Origin: Hepsetus odoe
Lineage: Eukaryota; Chordata; Actinopteri; Characiformes; Hepsetidae
Length of the DNA stretch: 64,000 nucleotides
NCBI GenBank assembly: GCA_017165825.1
Contig: CM029393.1
Coordinates: 4,959,468 to 5,023,467, forward strand
Reading direction: 5' to 3'
This document shows, one piece after another, positions 38,661 to 52,376 of the stretch (position 1 is its first letter; the number at the start of each line of letters is the position of its first letter). The notes below the pieces were generated by a model. It had not been told where the DNA came from. It was given only the letters and a program-made list of their open reading frames with translations, and ran no database searches. The translations under genes were made by a program, and so were the position numbers.

Positions 38661-41600
38661 GGAAGACAGAGAAGAAATTAAGCTCTCTCTCTTTTTTGGA
38701 AGATAAGGCTTTTTACACCCTTTTTTTCCCTTTAGAAACCAAAGAAGAGAATAAAGGCTGAATGTGCCAGGTCGTGCTGAATCAGGGTGTACAGGAGTGT
38801 TGTTGGCCTGGATTGCGCCGCTTTAGTCACACAGCGGCGTGACCGCAAATTCAACTTCACGGAAGCTTATTGCGAAAAAGAGATTCTCACAATGGAGCTG
38901 GAAGTGATGTCTCGACTGGGCTCTTTGCAAGTGCCGGCATGGCGGATTGCTGAGACGTAATTCTGCGAATAATGGAAAGCACCTATGAGATGCGCAAAGA
39001 AAACAAGCTGTTCACCCGTTAAAGGAGTGTTCAAAATTGGTTTGAAGTGTTTTTGTCCATGTTCACACATTACAGAGCAAAAATAAGCAAAGGACCATAT
39101 TCAGTAACCAAAGAGCCCAAATTATACATATTCTTTTAATTTCATTTGTACCCTGTCCATTTGTTTTTTGTGTGACTGATATTGTTACAGTGGGCAGATC
39201 TTTCTTACATAAAACTATATTGCTCCATTTAGTCTTTTTTCATAATTTGAAAATGTCTCCTGTCAAGATTCATCATAATGGATGGACCACTAGAATTGGC
39301 TCACAAAATGAATGAAAAGTTACATTGGGAATTTTGATGAAGAAAAACAAAGAAAGCCAAGCTTCTTTAGATGCTAATGGTACTCATTGTTGTGACATCA
39401 CAGCCAGGATGATAGCAAATGGGTGGTTTTGAGGCCTAGGTCTTGAAAGTAACAGCATCAAGCAGTTGCTAAATAGATGTACCTTCACTGGAACTTCACT
39501 TCACTGGTCTAAAACATCACCGGATCTTGGGTTAACTCAACTGATCAAATGATTTGCATCAACAATTACAGTTATCGGCAACTTGCAGACTGTGTCTGTG
39601 CAGCGGACTCCCTGAGCAATCTGTCAGAGAGACCAATAGAGACATGTGTGCACACGCAATGTTTCTTGTGCCTTCGCAGATAAAAAGGCCCATATTTATT
39701 TTATTTATCTGTGATCGGTAAGTACACAGTCTCTCTACATTATCATGGGAGGTTCCACACAGGCTTCCACAGACCACTGATTTGTTGATTCAGGCCTAGA
39801 ACATGAAGCTGTAACTAATCAAAATACATGCCCCGATGATGAACTTATCTCAGCAATGTTGATTCTGATTGGCGAATCCTCAATGGACCAAAAAATGAAA
39901 ATAAAAAATGCACCAGCATAAAATAGGACTAGCGAAGACAAAATATCCCCTTTGGATAAATCTGCTCTCTTTCATGGCTGCGTGTTTTGAAGGCGCTGTG
40001 AATATTTGAAAGGCTCTCCACACTGTCCTAGTTACATTCAGTGTTGAGCCTGCCAATGGTTTGTTGTCCCAGCATGCAGTGGGTACCCCGCTGGCAGAGT
40101 AAAAAGGGGCAGTGATGGGTGTACAGTCACACTGATAGAGGACAAGTAGGGAATTGTGATGGACAGATTATTCCAGACAGTAGTTTTCAACTATGTAATT
40201 GCCTAACAACACATAACTGCTTACAAACTACAGACGCTGTAGACGACAGGGACTGCTAAGACCCACAAGGCAACTGTTTTACATTTATAAATTCAAGGTG
40301 CACAGAATAATCATGTTCATATAAAACAACTAGTCAAATCTCAAGACCATGGTAATAGGAAATGTATTTGTAAAGCTTATTAATGTGCTTCAGAAGAATT
40401 AAGCTCAGACGCCTGTTTTTTCATCAATCAGAGTTTCTAAAGTGAGGCCATTTGCATCAGACCATTCTGAATTGCATCGTTTATGTTGTTATGTTATGTT
40501 ATGTTTATTTTGAGTTATAACTCAGTTTTATCCTGAAACTTAGTACCCCTAGGCTCTTTACTAGGTCCACCGACAAAATCAATTATTAATATACAGCAAA
40601 ATATTTTCCTGTTTGGGTTTTCTCAGGTGTCCTCCTACAGTCAGACATGAACGTCGGGTGAACTGGAGATGGTTCATTGCACCTTGGAGTCACTGTGTTT
40701 TCACTGTGTGAACTGGCATTCAGGATGTTTCTCTGCTTTGCTCCAGCCACCTGTGTAGCCCTTGTTTGGAAAATGAGGTTGGTGGTGGTCGAGTTATAGG
40801 TTATTCGCTTATGGATGAAAAGGTCTCAGCTTTGAATTCCACCTCCAGCACTTCCAACACTGGGTTCCTGAGTAAAACTCTCAATCACAAGTTCCTCCAG
40901 GGAGACTGTCACTGTAATTAGAGCATCTGCTGTGAATGTAAATGTACAAATGGATGGATGGATAAAAAAAAAGATATTTGTACAGTATTTCCAATATCCA
41001 AAGACAATAGTAAGGCACACATTCAAAATAAATTATTAGCAGGTGCTCCCTTGTCAAGCATACTGAGACAGCAAACAATAAACAGCCTGTTAAATGTTGA
41101 GCTTCATAATATTTATCATCTTGATAATCATACTGTAAAGTTTTAGCAGTGGCAAAAAGGGTCACTACAGGATTTGTAGGAAGATGGAAGGCCTTCAGAT
41201 TTAAAGTATGGACATATCACTCTTGCATAGGATCTTGCATAAGTCTAGATCATTAAATGATGTGCAAATATATATACATGCATAATACATAAAGAAATAA
41301 ACAATACCTTGAACTCTCTCCCCCTGGGCATGACCTTTAGTACTATACCTATAGGCATGGACCAGAACGTATTGCAAGTAAGCAAGATTCACTGATTACT
41401 GTATGTAAATGAGAAAGTTTTCATGCCAAAAATAAAAATGCATGGAGTCAGCACAACCCCAACTCATCCCATTACTGGTGGGCAGAAAGGACCCTCGGAA
41501 ATGAAACTCAAAGTGCTTCTCTACCTTGATCTCCATCCCCTAGAGCCATGAAGAAGCCTCCTTTCTTCTCAACGCTTTCCTCTAGGCCTCTGTGTTCTCC

Positions 41601-42943
41601 CGCTGAACCTCACAAAGCTGGTCAGACTCTCCAGAGTGAAACCTTTGCGCTACCAACGTCCCTTGGGCGAGTTAGCATTGGAACAACACCAATATTCACT
41701 TCTTAAGGGAAAAGAAAGAAAAAGAAAAACTGAAATAATCATTTGGAGCACTTCAAATTGCTCTTTTATCTTCCTGTTTTTCTCCAAACAAAGTTAAAGC
41801 TGAAAGCAGGCTGTTTAGTTCAGATTCTGCAGGCAGCGATGTGACATTTGAACTGTTTTCCTTGACTTGTAAACTTCTAAGACCTAAAAATGTCTGCAAG
41901 ATGAATGGCCCAGGATGCAACAAGAATTGAAGTGGTTTATATACAAAAACCTGCAGAATCTATAGCTTCTGTATACAGTGTCACATTTAAAGCTGAACCT
42001 ATGTCATATAAGAACCACTTTTAGTTCGCTCAAGAAACTTTTAATGAATGACTATGAAAGAAACATTCTTGGATTACTGGGAGTAAGAAACATGTAGATG
42101 TTTAATCCTGTGAAATGCTTCGATTGTAGCAATACATTCAAAATTTGCAAAGGAACAGGGACCAGGGTGTCTCTGAATGCACATGCCAACTACACTTTGC
42201 AGCCTAACAGCAGTTAAAAGATATATGGAGACAATGTTTCCTCTTTTTCCAGGACATGTTTTTTTAGAGGGTGTTAAAATGCATACAGCCTGGATTTCTG
42301 TCAACTGAAAGTGTTCAGGATTTGGCCATGTTGACATTGGTCTGGCCTGTGTGGCTCTCTTGGCCTGATATTTTATCCACCCAACAATTGGTGGACACTA
42401 GTGTAGCTGTTTGTTGTAAAACCCATTGAAACTGTGAGGCTCAAAATTAAGTTCATATTTTGTAGAGAATAAACTGTACAGCAAGGCAGAGAACCATTAT
42501 GTTTAAGAGTGTGATGGACAGACCCTTTTTTCATCATCATTAATGAATCACAGTGTGGAGTGGTTATTTCTATCATGAGGCAACTTCAAAATTGAGGTCA
42601 GACATGTTTATTGCTCAGACCTCACCCCTTTATCTTCATGCTTCAGGCTGAATATTGTGCACACTGTGTCATGAAGGCAGTAACACGGCATTCAGACCTC
42701 AGGGGCCGTCCACCCTGCTGCATGCAAATCCAGCCCATTCGCCTTTCGCACGAAAGCTTTATATTTGCACTGTGAACCATTAAGAATAAAGCAATATATT
42801 CAATATATTTGTGGCAATGTTCAACATTGTAATGTTGAAATTATGAGAGGCTGCAATTTGCAAACGAGTGCTTTAATGAATCATAAAAAATAACTGTAGT
42901 CCATGAGCCTCCTGATTAACGTCAGGTGCTCTATATTTTTATA
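38661..42943. other. Intergenic sequence
   Basis: Unique, AT-rich DNA with SINE B copy 3 as the only clear repeat. No coding exon recognised. Confidence 0.55.
40781..40946 (+). mobile_element. SINE family B copy 3, diverged
   Basis: ggtggtggtcgagttatagg head, ctttgaattccacctccagc, and tail gagcatctgctgtgaatgta. The internal gcgactctgga-type part is deleted. Confidence 0.75.
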
Positions 42944-43060
42944 TACATTTACGGCATTTAGCAGACGCTCTTATCCAGAGCAACTTCCATGTCCTAATTA
43001 CAGGGACAGTCCCCCTGGAGACACTCAGGGTTAAGGGTCTTGCTCAGGGACCCAGTGATG
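42944..43060 (-). mobile_element. SINE family B copy 4, tail half
   Basis: Antisense: tttagcagacgctcttatcc, agggacagtccccctggaga and ctcagggacccagtgatg; the tRNA-like head is missing. Confidence 0.8.
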
Positions 43061-43205
43061 AAAGCGATAGAGCGGTAAACCTTTAAACTATATTGCATTT
43101 AAGGTGACATAATTCAAGCAAAAAAAACTTTATTCCTTTATAAAGATTATAATACGATTGAAATTTCCTTCTAAATAAATTGAGCAATAAGTAAAAGCTA
43201 CTTTA

Positions 43206-43393
43206 GGGTGGTGGTCTGGTGGTAGGGTACTTGCCTTTGAGGCTGCAGGTTCAATTCCCACCTCTAGCACTTCCACCACTGGGTTCCTGAGCAAGACTTA
43301 AGCATGAATTGCTCCAGGGGGACTGTCCCTATAATCAGGACATGGTAGTCGCTCTGGCTAAGAGCATCTGCTAAACGCCACAACTGTAGATGT
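43206..43393 (+). mobile_element. SINE family B copy 5
   Basis: Sense copy: gggtggtggtctggtggtag head, aggttcaattcccacctcta B box, tail taagagcatctgctaaacgc. Confidence 0.85.
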
Positions 43394-44055
43394 ATACTTT
43401 CTCTGCCGCCCTACCTATTTGAAGAGAAGAGAGCACAGTTTAAAAGCTTTAGAAGAGACTGCTATGATTCATCATCCATAGACACTGCACTCATGTTTCA
43501 TTTTTAAAGATAACGTAAAGCTAAAAAAAGTAACAAAAACAATTCATCCTGATTTGGAAGCTGCATTTGATCATTTTTGGCAATAAATATAACTTTTTAA
43601 AGCATTTTTTGCACAATCTGAACATCGGCGGCCACTGATGGATTTCTGCAGACTAACAGACGTATAGAAGACAGCGGTTTTTCTGCAGACCAACAGAGGT
43701 ATAGAGTGGAATCACAAAGTGGTATTTTGTACAAGTGTGCAGCTCTAGCTCAGCATTCAGAAAGAAGGCTCAAATATGACCATATCCCACATGACTTCTA
43801 ATATAAATCTGAAATGAACTGAAATGAAAGGATTTAAGAGATCCTGATGTTGTTAATGGGAGAACCTACATTTGATATGATACAAGGAGTGAGAAAAAAA
43901 ATCCTGGGATGTATCAAGATATTTGTCAAAGAAAGCAATTTCTTAGAAGTTCACTAAAAAAGTGTCCCCTCCAAACCCAACGTCCTTTCCTCGGCAAGGA
44001 GAAAACCCCACAATGCTGGCTGTTAAAAATGGATGGGCTGCTCGTGCTTGTTGTG

Positions 44056-44056
<1 letters not shown>

Positions 44057-44112
<56 letters not shown>
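44057..44112. repeat. (TG)n microsatellite
   Basis: About 27 TG units. A (CA)n tract follows 120 bp later. Confidence 0.95.
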
Positions 44113-44114
<2 letters not shown>

Positions 44115-44232
44115 TGGCTGAGCGTGAGCGTTTGGAAGTGGAGCACCTCGTTTCATTAGCCTCAATGTTTCATTCATGAGAAGGCTTTCTTCACAGCACT
44201 CGCAGTGTAAGGCAGCATGAGAGTCACGGAAT

Positions 44233-44257
44233 GACACACACACACACACACACACAC

Positions 44258-44306
<49 letters not shown>

Positions 44307-44325
44307 CATACACGCACACACACAC
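44233..44325. repeat. (CA)n microsatellite
   Basis: About 40 CA units with few interruptions, complementary to the TG tract at 44057. Confidence 0.95.
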
Positions 44326-44399
44326 ATGTGCACACTGTGAGTGGGACTTATTGGTCAGTGAAATGGAGCAAGTGAGTCCATGTGGTGTTGGACTCCAGA

Positions 44400-44800
44400 T
44401 CAATTTTTGGTGAATCTGATCTTTAGAAAGATTTTTCAGAAGACTTTAGAAATCCTTCAAACCGACCCAAACAACGATTCCCACTCAGATTTCAGAACCA
44501 GGGCTCACTCAGCACCGCCCCTCTGAATGATCCAGAAAGGAGTTTCATGTAAAGTGTTCAACAGAACCTCCAGGTTTCCCGTCTGTGGTTCTACACCTGG
44601 ACATACCACAGATGTTCCTTCAGCAGTGAAGAACATCAGGCAGGTTCTACACTGTGACTGTTCAGTTCAGCTGCTTCACTCTCTGTTCCAACACTGACTG
44701 ACCCAGTGTTGTTTCAGCAGTGAAATCTCTGTACAGAACCCGGCTCCAGGCTGATGTGTGTTCAGCGTGAAGTTACCTGGAAATGATGATTTATCATTAA
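44400..44800. other. Unique GC-richer intergenic stretch
   Basis: Higher GC than its surroundings with repeated ttcagcagtga and cagaacc phrases. No supported frame; may be an old unrecognised repeat. Confidence 0.4.
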
Positions 44801-45221
44801 TATCACATCCATCATTAAGTTACTAACATTACATAACATTAAATAGCAGTTTTTATTATTGAATGTTGTGCTTCAAAAGGTTGAAAACAACAGTGAGTAA
44901 TGTTGTTCTCCAATGAAAAGTCCAAACTGTGAATATTTTCACTTTAAAATAAGCCATAGATCATTGTCTCTACTTTTTCTTTAATATGAAGACACACACA
45001 CACACACACACACAAAACACAACTGCAGCCAGGGCAAAGAATCCACACCATGCTGTCCTGGGACTTCTAATGTCGGATGATGTTACGTAAGAAGGCCTGA
45101 GCACACTTGTCCCTGCTCTAATATTATGCCATGTTTTTAATGGGGATGTGTTCTACTAAATGAAAAGGGATTAAAGAAATGCATCAGTGGCGTTCAACTT
45201 TTTTTAAATATGTGACCACAT

Positions 45222-45865
45222 ACATCAATCAGCCACAACATTAAAACCACTGACAGGTGGTGTAATTGACATTGGTTATCGTGTTATAGTGGCACCTTTG
45301 AAGTCACTTTTTGAACTTGATATGTTGGAGGCACAAAAATAGGCAAGATCTGAGTGATTTTGGCAAGAACCAAATTGTAAGGGCTAGAATCCTGAGCTAG
45401 AGCATCTTCAGAATGGTCTTTTATGGTGATTCGTTTTTGCAGTGCTTACTATCTAAAAAGAAGTGGTCCACGAGTTAAGGTATAATGGTCACGGACATTC
45501 AATCCTCAATGAAATGCATGATGCTCTGCCGGAGAGACCTGCGTCCTGGTGTTCGTGTGTTGCTTTTTGACATGTATTTTCTACCAAAATATTTGTGCAA
45601 ACCAAGTACACCCCTTCATGACATAGATATTCCCTAATGACAGTGGCCTCTTTTTGCAGAATAATGCACCTTGTCACACTGCAACAGATGTCAAGGTACA
45701 TGAAAAGAATTGGAACGGTTTTCCTCCAACTTCACTAGAAATCCATGCAAATCACAAAGCATACATTAAAAGAGATGCTTTGGTGTTCGATTAGAGCTGT
45801 TTTCATAGTACAAGAAGGGCCCACACAATATTAGACAGGAGGGTTAGTGTTATGGTTGATGTTTG
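45222..45865 (+). mobile_element. Tc1-like transposon, internally deleted
   Basis: Left end caatcagccacaacattaaa accactgacaggtgg and right end acacaatattagacaggagg gttagtgttatggttgatg are diverged inverted repeats. Inside, accaagtacaccccttcatg and ttgcagaataatgcaccttg resemble the catalytic region of the same family as the 3952-4215 fragment. The central transposase part is missing and stops are frequent. Confidence 0.8.
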
Positions 45866-47280
45866 TATAGTAAATTCTAAATTACGATCATTACACTCTA
45901 ACAAAAAAGGCCTCCGGATGAGATGGAAGCTGAGATCAAATTTTCACAAACTTTCAACTTTCAAAAATCCTTACAGAGAAAACACAGCAGTGAATACTTA
46001 CACCTTCTCAAAGTTTATATTGTATCAGTGGCAAGCAGATTAATAGCTGCTCCCACACCACTATGATGGTAATGAAATTGCCAAAAATCCCCCCTCTAGA
46101 AAAACAGCCCCATGTATGGGAAGAATAAATTATGCAGATTTACAGCTTTCTTGTCTTTGACGTGAGAATTCATGCAGGTTTTCTACAAATATACAAGTCT
46201 TGCATAAATTCAGCAAATATTTTAAGTCGAGACTCTTTTTAAAGAGCTTCGAAACTATTTTTCATTGTAGCTGAAAAATGATGCAACAGAGATTATGCTA
46301 ACGTATTTCTTTGATTGAGTATTTCTTTCCTCTGAAATAATGTTTACTTATAAAATATGATCAGACTTTAACTTATTAAATCATTAGAGTAGTTCTGACT
46401 GTTGCATAGTGCAAGTGTGGACCTTGTGCTAGTTTCCAGCCAAAAGAGTAACTTGTGGCCAAGGCGTAGGCGGCGGAGGACTTGGGGAGATGCCATAGCT
46501 GATGTAAGACTTATTTATGTATAAAGAAAAAGTAGTCAATGCCCTGAAAAAAATTCTAAAATGATTCAATATTCAAGCCTTACTATCTGTTTTAATCAAT
46601 ATCAGTCTTTTTAAAATGCATTTCTATTTTTTTCAGATTTGCCTAATGACAAGAGCTATAGGTCAAAGTCAAGAAGGGGTCAAAAAGTGTTTTTTTTTTT
46701 TATATAATTGCATAGTACTAATTGGGTCACCTCTGAATAGGGCAAATATGAGCAAATTAATTGGTTGCAACAGAGACATTTCAAGGACATCCCCAGCAGT
46801 GACATCTGTTGTTCACAGTGGCAGACTTTGGGTGAGCTCAACTCAATGTGTCTTCTGCACCACATACTGGTCACACGACTTTGGTCAGGTAAGTGTTCCG
46901 CACTTTTTCTGTATTAGTGCTGAGACTGATAGGGCATTGTTTATTTCATGCTCAAACAAATAGATTAGAATAATTAAGCAGATTAGCAACGGCTCATCAA
47001 CAATGCCGAATTTAAAAAAATCACGGTTCTGAAATTCAATTTCCCCAAAGTTTAAAAAGACCTTAAAATTAGCCAAGGCATTAGTCTGCCAGCTTAATAA
47101 ACAAACAAACAAGCAAACAAAGAATAAATAAATACAACCAAAACCAAAAATAAAGAAAACTGTGAAATATTCTGTTTTAAGTCTACTATGCTGCTGGCCT
47201 CGCCCCTAGTCTTTTTGCAGGAAAGGATTAAGCACTCATAATACCTAATAATTGAAAATCTTCAGCATCGCTCCAAAGTT

Positions 47281-47359
<79 letters not shown>

Positions 47360-48685
47360 TGCACTTAAGTAACAAGCTGAAGATTTTAGCTGCATAAAAA
47401 ATCCAATCAAAGGGCTGAGGCCAAGTCATTCATTCGCCCAGGATAAGAGTGTTGCTTCGGATGGCAACATTGTTTTTTTTCTGGACTCCTGTCTCTGCAT
47501 TGAAGGGAGATTGGTGGGAAAGGATGTGTTGATTTGCTTTAGACTTTTAAAACTATGGCTTTCGTGTTTGCTTTCGACAGTTGCGCCTGTCACCTTGAAG
47601 AGCACAGTGTGATATCTCCAAGCTTTCTTCATGGCACCACAGACTTACTGCAGTCACAACAGATTGCACCACAACCTTTGCTCAAATTAGTAGACCATAC
47701 CTAAATGGTTCTCTTATGTAAATGCTGTCCTAAAGTGTCATCAATTATATTTGCATCATGCTCCCTCGCCTAGATGAGAATTGCTGGGCTGTCTGGCACC
47801 CGCCTATCTGGGCTTATGTCTGGAGCTCCTCCAACGCCTCCGTATGGCAGACAGGCAGGCAGGCAGGCGAGGCAGGCAGCCCCTGGGAGTCAGGATTGTG
47901 TGATAACACTTTGAAATGATAGTTTAGCCCAGGAGAGCACTTGACACGCAATCTCTTCCTTTCTCAGATCGACAGGCAAAGCAAGCACAGGGAGCAGAGT
48001 AAACACTGCAGCTCGGGGCACACGGGCGGACCTAGGGAGAGCTGTGTGAAGGGGAGGGGCAGTGGGTGTAAGGCTTTCAACTGTTATGCTCATCACAGGT
48101 TGGGATGGGAACAGTTTGGGATGGGCTCCACTGCACAATTACCACTCTGTCCATCAGCGATGGCTATAGCCAGGGGCTCGCCCTGCCGTGAGTGTCCGTG
48201 TTTATTCTCCTCCGGCCCTGCTCTCAGCATTTGTAACTGACAGCTGCAAATTGATGACCAAAAAAAAATAAATGTTGCTAGCAGGACTGAAGTGGTGAAA
48301 AAAAGTGTAAATGCTATGATGTAAATAAAGGATTAGCCGCTTTATCTAATAATGTTCGTATAAACCTTTTGTGTGCAGAAGGGCTTAAAGTGGAAAAAAA
48401 GAGCACAATCACAGCACGAACACACTTTTTTAAAAATTATTGTTCATGAGTGAATAGCAATGCAAGGTGCATTTAAACCAGAAACCAGTGCATTTTTACA
48501 GTGAACCTCTGCTGCTTCGTGCACATGAAAAATTGTAATCTTCAAGTATATTTCTTCCACCTACCACAAAATGTAAAAGTTTGCCATTGCTCACATTTTC
48601 TTCACTCATTAGTGGAAGTGGAACTGCATATCTCACTGGTTCGGAACCCAGTTTTAGGCAAAAACTTTCAGAACTCTAATGGCAT
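45866..48685. other. Intergenic sequence
   Basis: Holds the TC tract at 47285, a short CAGG run near 47853-47880 and a compact stretch at 47700-48240 with an octamer (ATTTGCAT at 47749-47756). No gene recognised. Confidence 0.5.
47285..47354. repeat. (TC)n microsatellite
   Basis: About 34 TC units with two CG interruptions. Confidence 0.95.
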
Positions 48686-48807
48686 GGGGCAGCAGTGGCC
48701 TAGTGGTTAGGGTTTTGGCCACATGATCGGAGGATGGGGGGTTCGAACCCCTTCCCGATAGGTTGCCCTGAGGTACCCTTGAGCAAGGTGCCGTCCCCGT
48801 CGCGCTC
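48686..48807 (+). mobile_element. SINE family A copy 7, head fused to repeat family C
   Basis: Starts ggggcagcagtggcctagtg with a B box ggttcgaacccc. After the gccgtccccgtcgcgctcct region the usual tail is replaced by repeat family C (next entry). Confidence 0.85.
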
Positions 48808-48934
48808 CTCCCTGCGATGGGCTGGTGACCTGTCCAAGGTGTGTCCCCCGTTCTTCGCCCTGTGTGAGCTGGGATGGACTCCAGCACTCCCCGGTGACCC
48901 CGTTTGGGACAAGCGGCAGAAAATGACTGACTGA
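48808..48934 (+). repeat. Repeat family C, + orientation
   Basis: Contains ctgcgatgggctggtgacct, gagctgggatggactccagc and gacaagcggcagaaaatgac, a common dispersed fish repeat of unknown class. Related segments lie at 15412-15515, 34428-34550 and 37875-37978. Confidence 0.7.
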
Positions 48935-49194
48935 CTATAATGGGAATATATCTTTTTTGTCCAATAATCAGACATTTGTCTAGAGCAACAAAATTTAGGG
49001 AAAGGAACCCAGCCACTTTTTCATGCTGGTCCCAAGCATGGATAAATGGGGAGGGATACATCAAGAAGGGTGTATAACTTTTGCCAAAACAATATGCGGA
49101 CAAACAGATTTCCATACTGTATTGGTTAACAACGACTGCCACCAATACTGTTAGCCAACAGGGAACATGTTGAAACTGGGCTACTGTTGGCCAA

Positions 49195-50345
49195 AGGAAA
49201 AGAAAAAGAGGAGGAAGGCATGTCTAGATGCAGGAGAAGAGAAGGAAGGGTAGGAGACTGGAAATGAGGGTAGGGACTTTGAATGTTGGCAGCATGACTG
49301 ATAAAGGTAGAGAATTAACTGATATGATGGAGAGAAGGAAGGTATATATTTTGTGTGTGCAGGAGACAAGATGGAGGGGTAGTAAGGCCAGATGTGTTGG
49401 AGGTGGGATCATGAATATTGTTAGCACATATGCCGCCCACAAGTTGGTTGTGAGATGGCGGAAAAAGAAGAATTCTGGAGTGAGTTTGATGAAGTGATAG
49501 AGAGTGTAACCAGGGGAGAAGGAGTGGTGATTGGTGTAGGGTGTATAGTATGGTGTGAAGGAGAGGAATGCTGAAGGTCAAATGGTTGAAGATTTTGCTA
49601 AAAGGATGGAAATGCTGTAGTTAATACTGATTTTAAGAAGAGGGAGGAGCACAAGGTGAGGTATAAGAGTGGAAGATGCACACAGGTAGATTATATCCTC
49701 TGCAGGAAGGTCAGTCTGAAGGAGATTGGAGACTGCAAAGTAGTGACAAGTGATAGTGTAGCTAAATAGGTATGTTTAGGATCAGTCTTTGGGATGACAC
49801 TGGTGGTCAAGAAGAGGAGGAAAGTGAGGGCAGAGTTGAGGCTGAAGAAGGAGGACTGCAAAGTGGAATTCAGGCAGGAGTTAAGACGGGCACTGGGAGG
49901 TAGTGAAGAGTTACCAGATTGCTGGGCAACTACTGCAAAAGTGATAAGGGAGACAGCTAGAAAGACACTTGGTGTGATTCCTGGAAGGAAGAAGGAATAT
50001 AAGGAGACCTGGTGGTGGAATACAGAATTTCACAAGTGTATAGGGAAGAGGCTAGTGAAAAAGAAATGGTATAGTCAGAGAGATGTAGAAAGTAGACAGG
50101 AGTACAAGGACAAAGGGTGAAGAAGGCAATGGCGATGGCTAAGGAAAAGGTGTATGGTGAACTGTAGGACAGGTTGGACAGTAAGGAGGGAGAAAAGAAC
50201 CTATACCAATTTGGTGGAGCCAAATGTCAGGAGTGATTTCTGAGATTGGTTAGGGCAGATTGGAGACACTGATGAAAAGCAGAGCTAAAGGAGGCCGAGT
50301 TAAAGATGCTGAGATTAAAAGATGCTTTCTCTGCCAAAAGAAGAA
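49195..50345 (+). mobile_element. RTE-type LINE, endonuclease and linker fragment
   Basis: Contains VGTLNVGSMTDKGRELTDM and KVYILCVQETRWRGSKAR (APE-type endonuclease start), then YKSGRCTQVDYILCRK and PDCWATTAKVIRETARKTLG with KETWWWNTEFHKCIGKR, the segment before the reverse transcriptase. Several frameshifts and a deletion after the first block; the reverse transcriptase is absent. Dead copy. Confidence 0.88.
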
Positions 50346-52320
50346 GAACATAATTAAGGGTGAGTCCTCTTGTTGGGACCAAATGTATTTCTTAATTGTC
50401 CAAAATTGCCAGAATTTTGTTTTGTATGACAACATTAGCTACAACCTGCCCTCCTGCCTCTAAATGTCCAAAAATATGGTCACTCCACATTATTGTTAAC
50501 ATCCATGGCTGAGAGTCCAAGAGAACATAACTGGCCTATCTCTGGGTGAGTAGTTTGGCCCACTCTCTTCCATCACTCATTGCAATGATAGCCAACCCTG
50601 GCATCTGATATCAGAATTGGCAGTAAGCATTCTCCTCCAAGCACGCTGAGCTGTCCAATGACATTGCATTAACAGCAGTTTGAAAAGACATGGTGATGCT
50701 GCATGTAGCTCAGAGGAGGCCAACATTCACTCTCCCAGTTTGGCAAGCTGTTTCCATACTGTAAACTAACCACTAGCAGAGAAAAGAAAACAGGCTGGGA
50801 TAAAAGGGAGATGCAGGCAATGCTATCAGCACGAATCCATAAAAATGAATGGTAAAGTGCTGATAATTCCTTTTGAACTTTTTGTTGTCAATAAAATAAG
50901 GTTGCCACATTTGACACACTCCCTATTCTCTGTTTGAACAAGCTAATTTGGGGGAACTTGGAATCCGCACAGGTACAGGTACACAAAGTCACAAGCATAA
51001 CTTCCTAAACATGTGTCCTTATGTAGAAGGTGGGAGAGAACTGTCAAAGGTAAAAATGGGGTTGATTGTGGTTGAGCTATGGAAGGCAGCCAGGTGACCT
51101 TACACAGGCAGAGTGTACGGGGGAAGTAATCTGCCATGAGAGGGCGGGTTGTAGTGTCTGACAGCTCCACTTTTAAACACATTGCTGCAACCTTGACTGC
51201 ACATTTTCATCTCAGCAAGCACTTTAGCATTGCACCCAACATACACACTCTTTCAAAGTGACTCATGCCTGCAGCAGACCTTCTGCACTTTCACTCCTAT
51301 TTCAGCTTCTCAATCTTCCGAGGAACTACCAGCACAGCCTAGCTCATACTGTTTGAAACTTCAAACATCATCATTATTTCTTGCTTGTAGGTCATTGATA
51401 CAAGTGAAGACACTGTCAAAAGTGCAGATTCTAAACTTTCACGCCATGCAATATTTGTGTTTGCACGTAGAATAAAATGTGATGCTTTATTAAGGTGGTT
51501 TTGTTTTGTGGAATGGACTTTTTCCATGTTTCCACCACTTCCTAATGTTAAAACAAATGAAAAAAAAAATGTAGTTTCAAACCTGCTGACATTTATGGTT
51601 GGGTGTACTGATTTGTTTTATTAGAGTAACTAGTAATGTGTCTACTTGCTCAAAAATCCAGAAAATGACAAAAAAAGGATTTTTAAAGAGTAAATGTTGG
51701 CTTAAAAGTTAATCCAAAGCATTCTAATGGATATGAATGAACTATGATAATCTACTAAAGTCCAATTTTCAAGTATCTACTTTTAACAGTTACTTCTTAA
51801 TTCTTAATCCAAATATCTGAACTTTCCAACATTTTAACTCATATTGATTCTCATTCTGCTCCTTACATTTAAAAAAAACAGATTTACTTTGGGTTTAAAG
51901 CATTAGAGGGGAATTATGTATTATTCTTGTTTTACATTGTTACACATCTTCCAAAAATCAAGATCAATTTTAAGGTAAAGTGAAAAAATCACACAGAAAA
52001 GATGATCTCTAGATGTATTTAATGGGGCAGATCAAATCTGACAGATGTAACAGCATGAAAACTGTAAGGGTGCCATCCAGGGTGGATCAACAGTACCTAC
52101 ATTAGCCAGCAGTGGGCAGCACAATCCCCTTCTGGACAGGGGGTACGGTTCAGAGCCACAGCTGACAATAATCAGCAGCAGCAATATAAAGCCACTTTCA
52201 AACCAATACTTCTGCTGAGTCTTATGTGGCACACAGGAGGGCACAGCTGGTAACTTTGGTATTTCTTTTTGAGTTCTGGTTATCTGGAAGGTCTAAGTGC
52301 TCGATCTCTCTCTCCCTCCC

Positions 52321-52376
<56 letters not shown>

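Noticed and set aside
43926..44333. Cys-Val / Thr-His repeat frames on both strands
   Set aside because: Translations of the TG and CA microsatellites.
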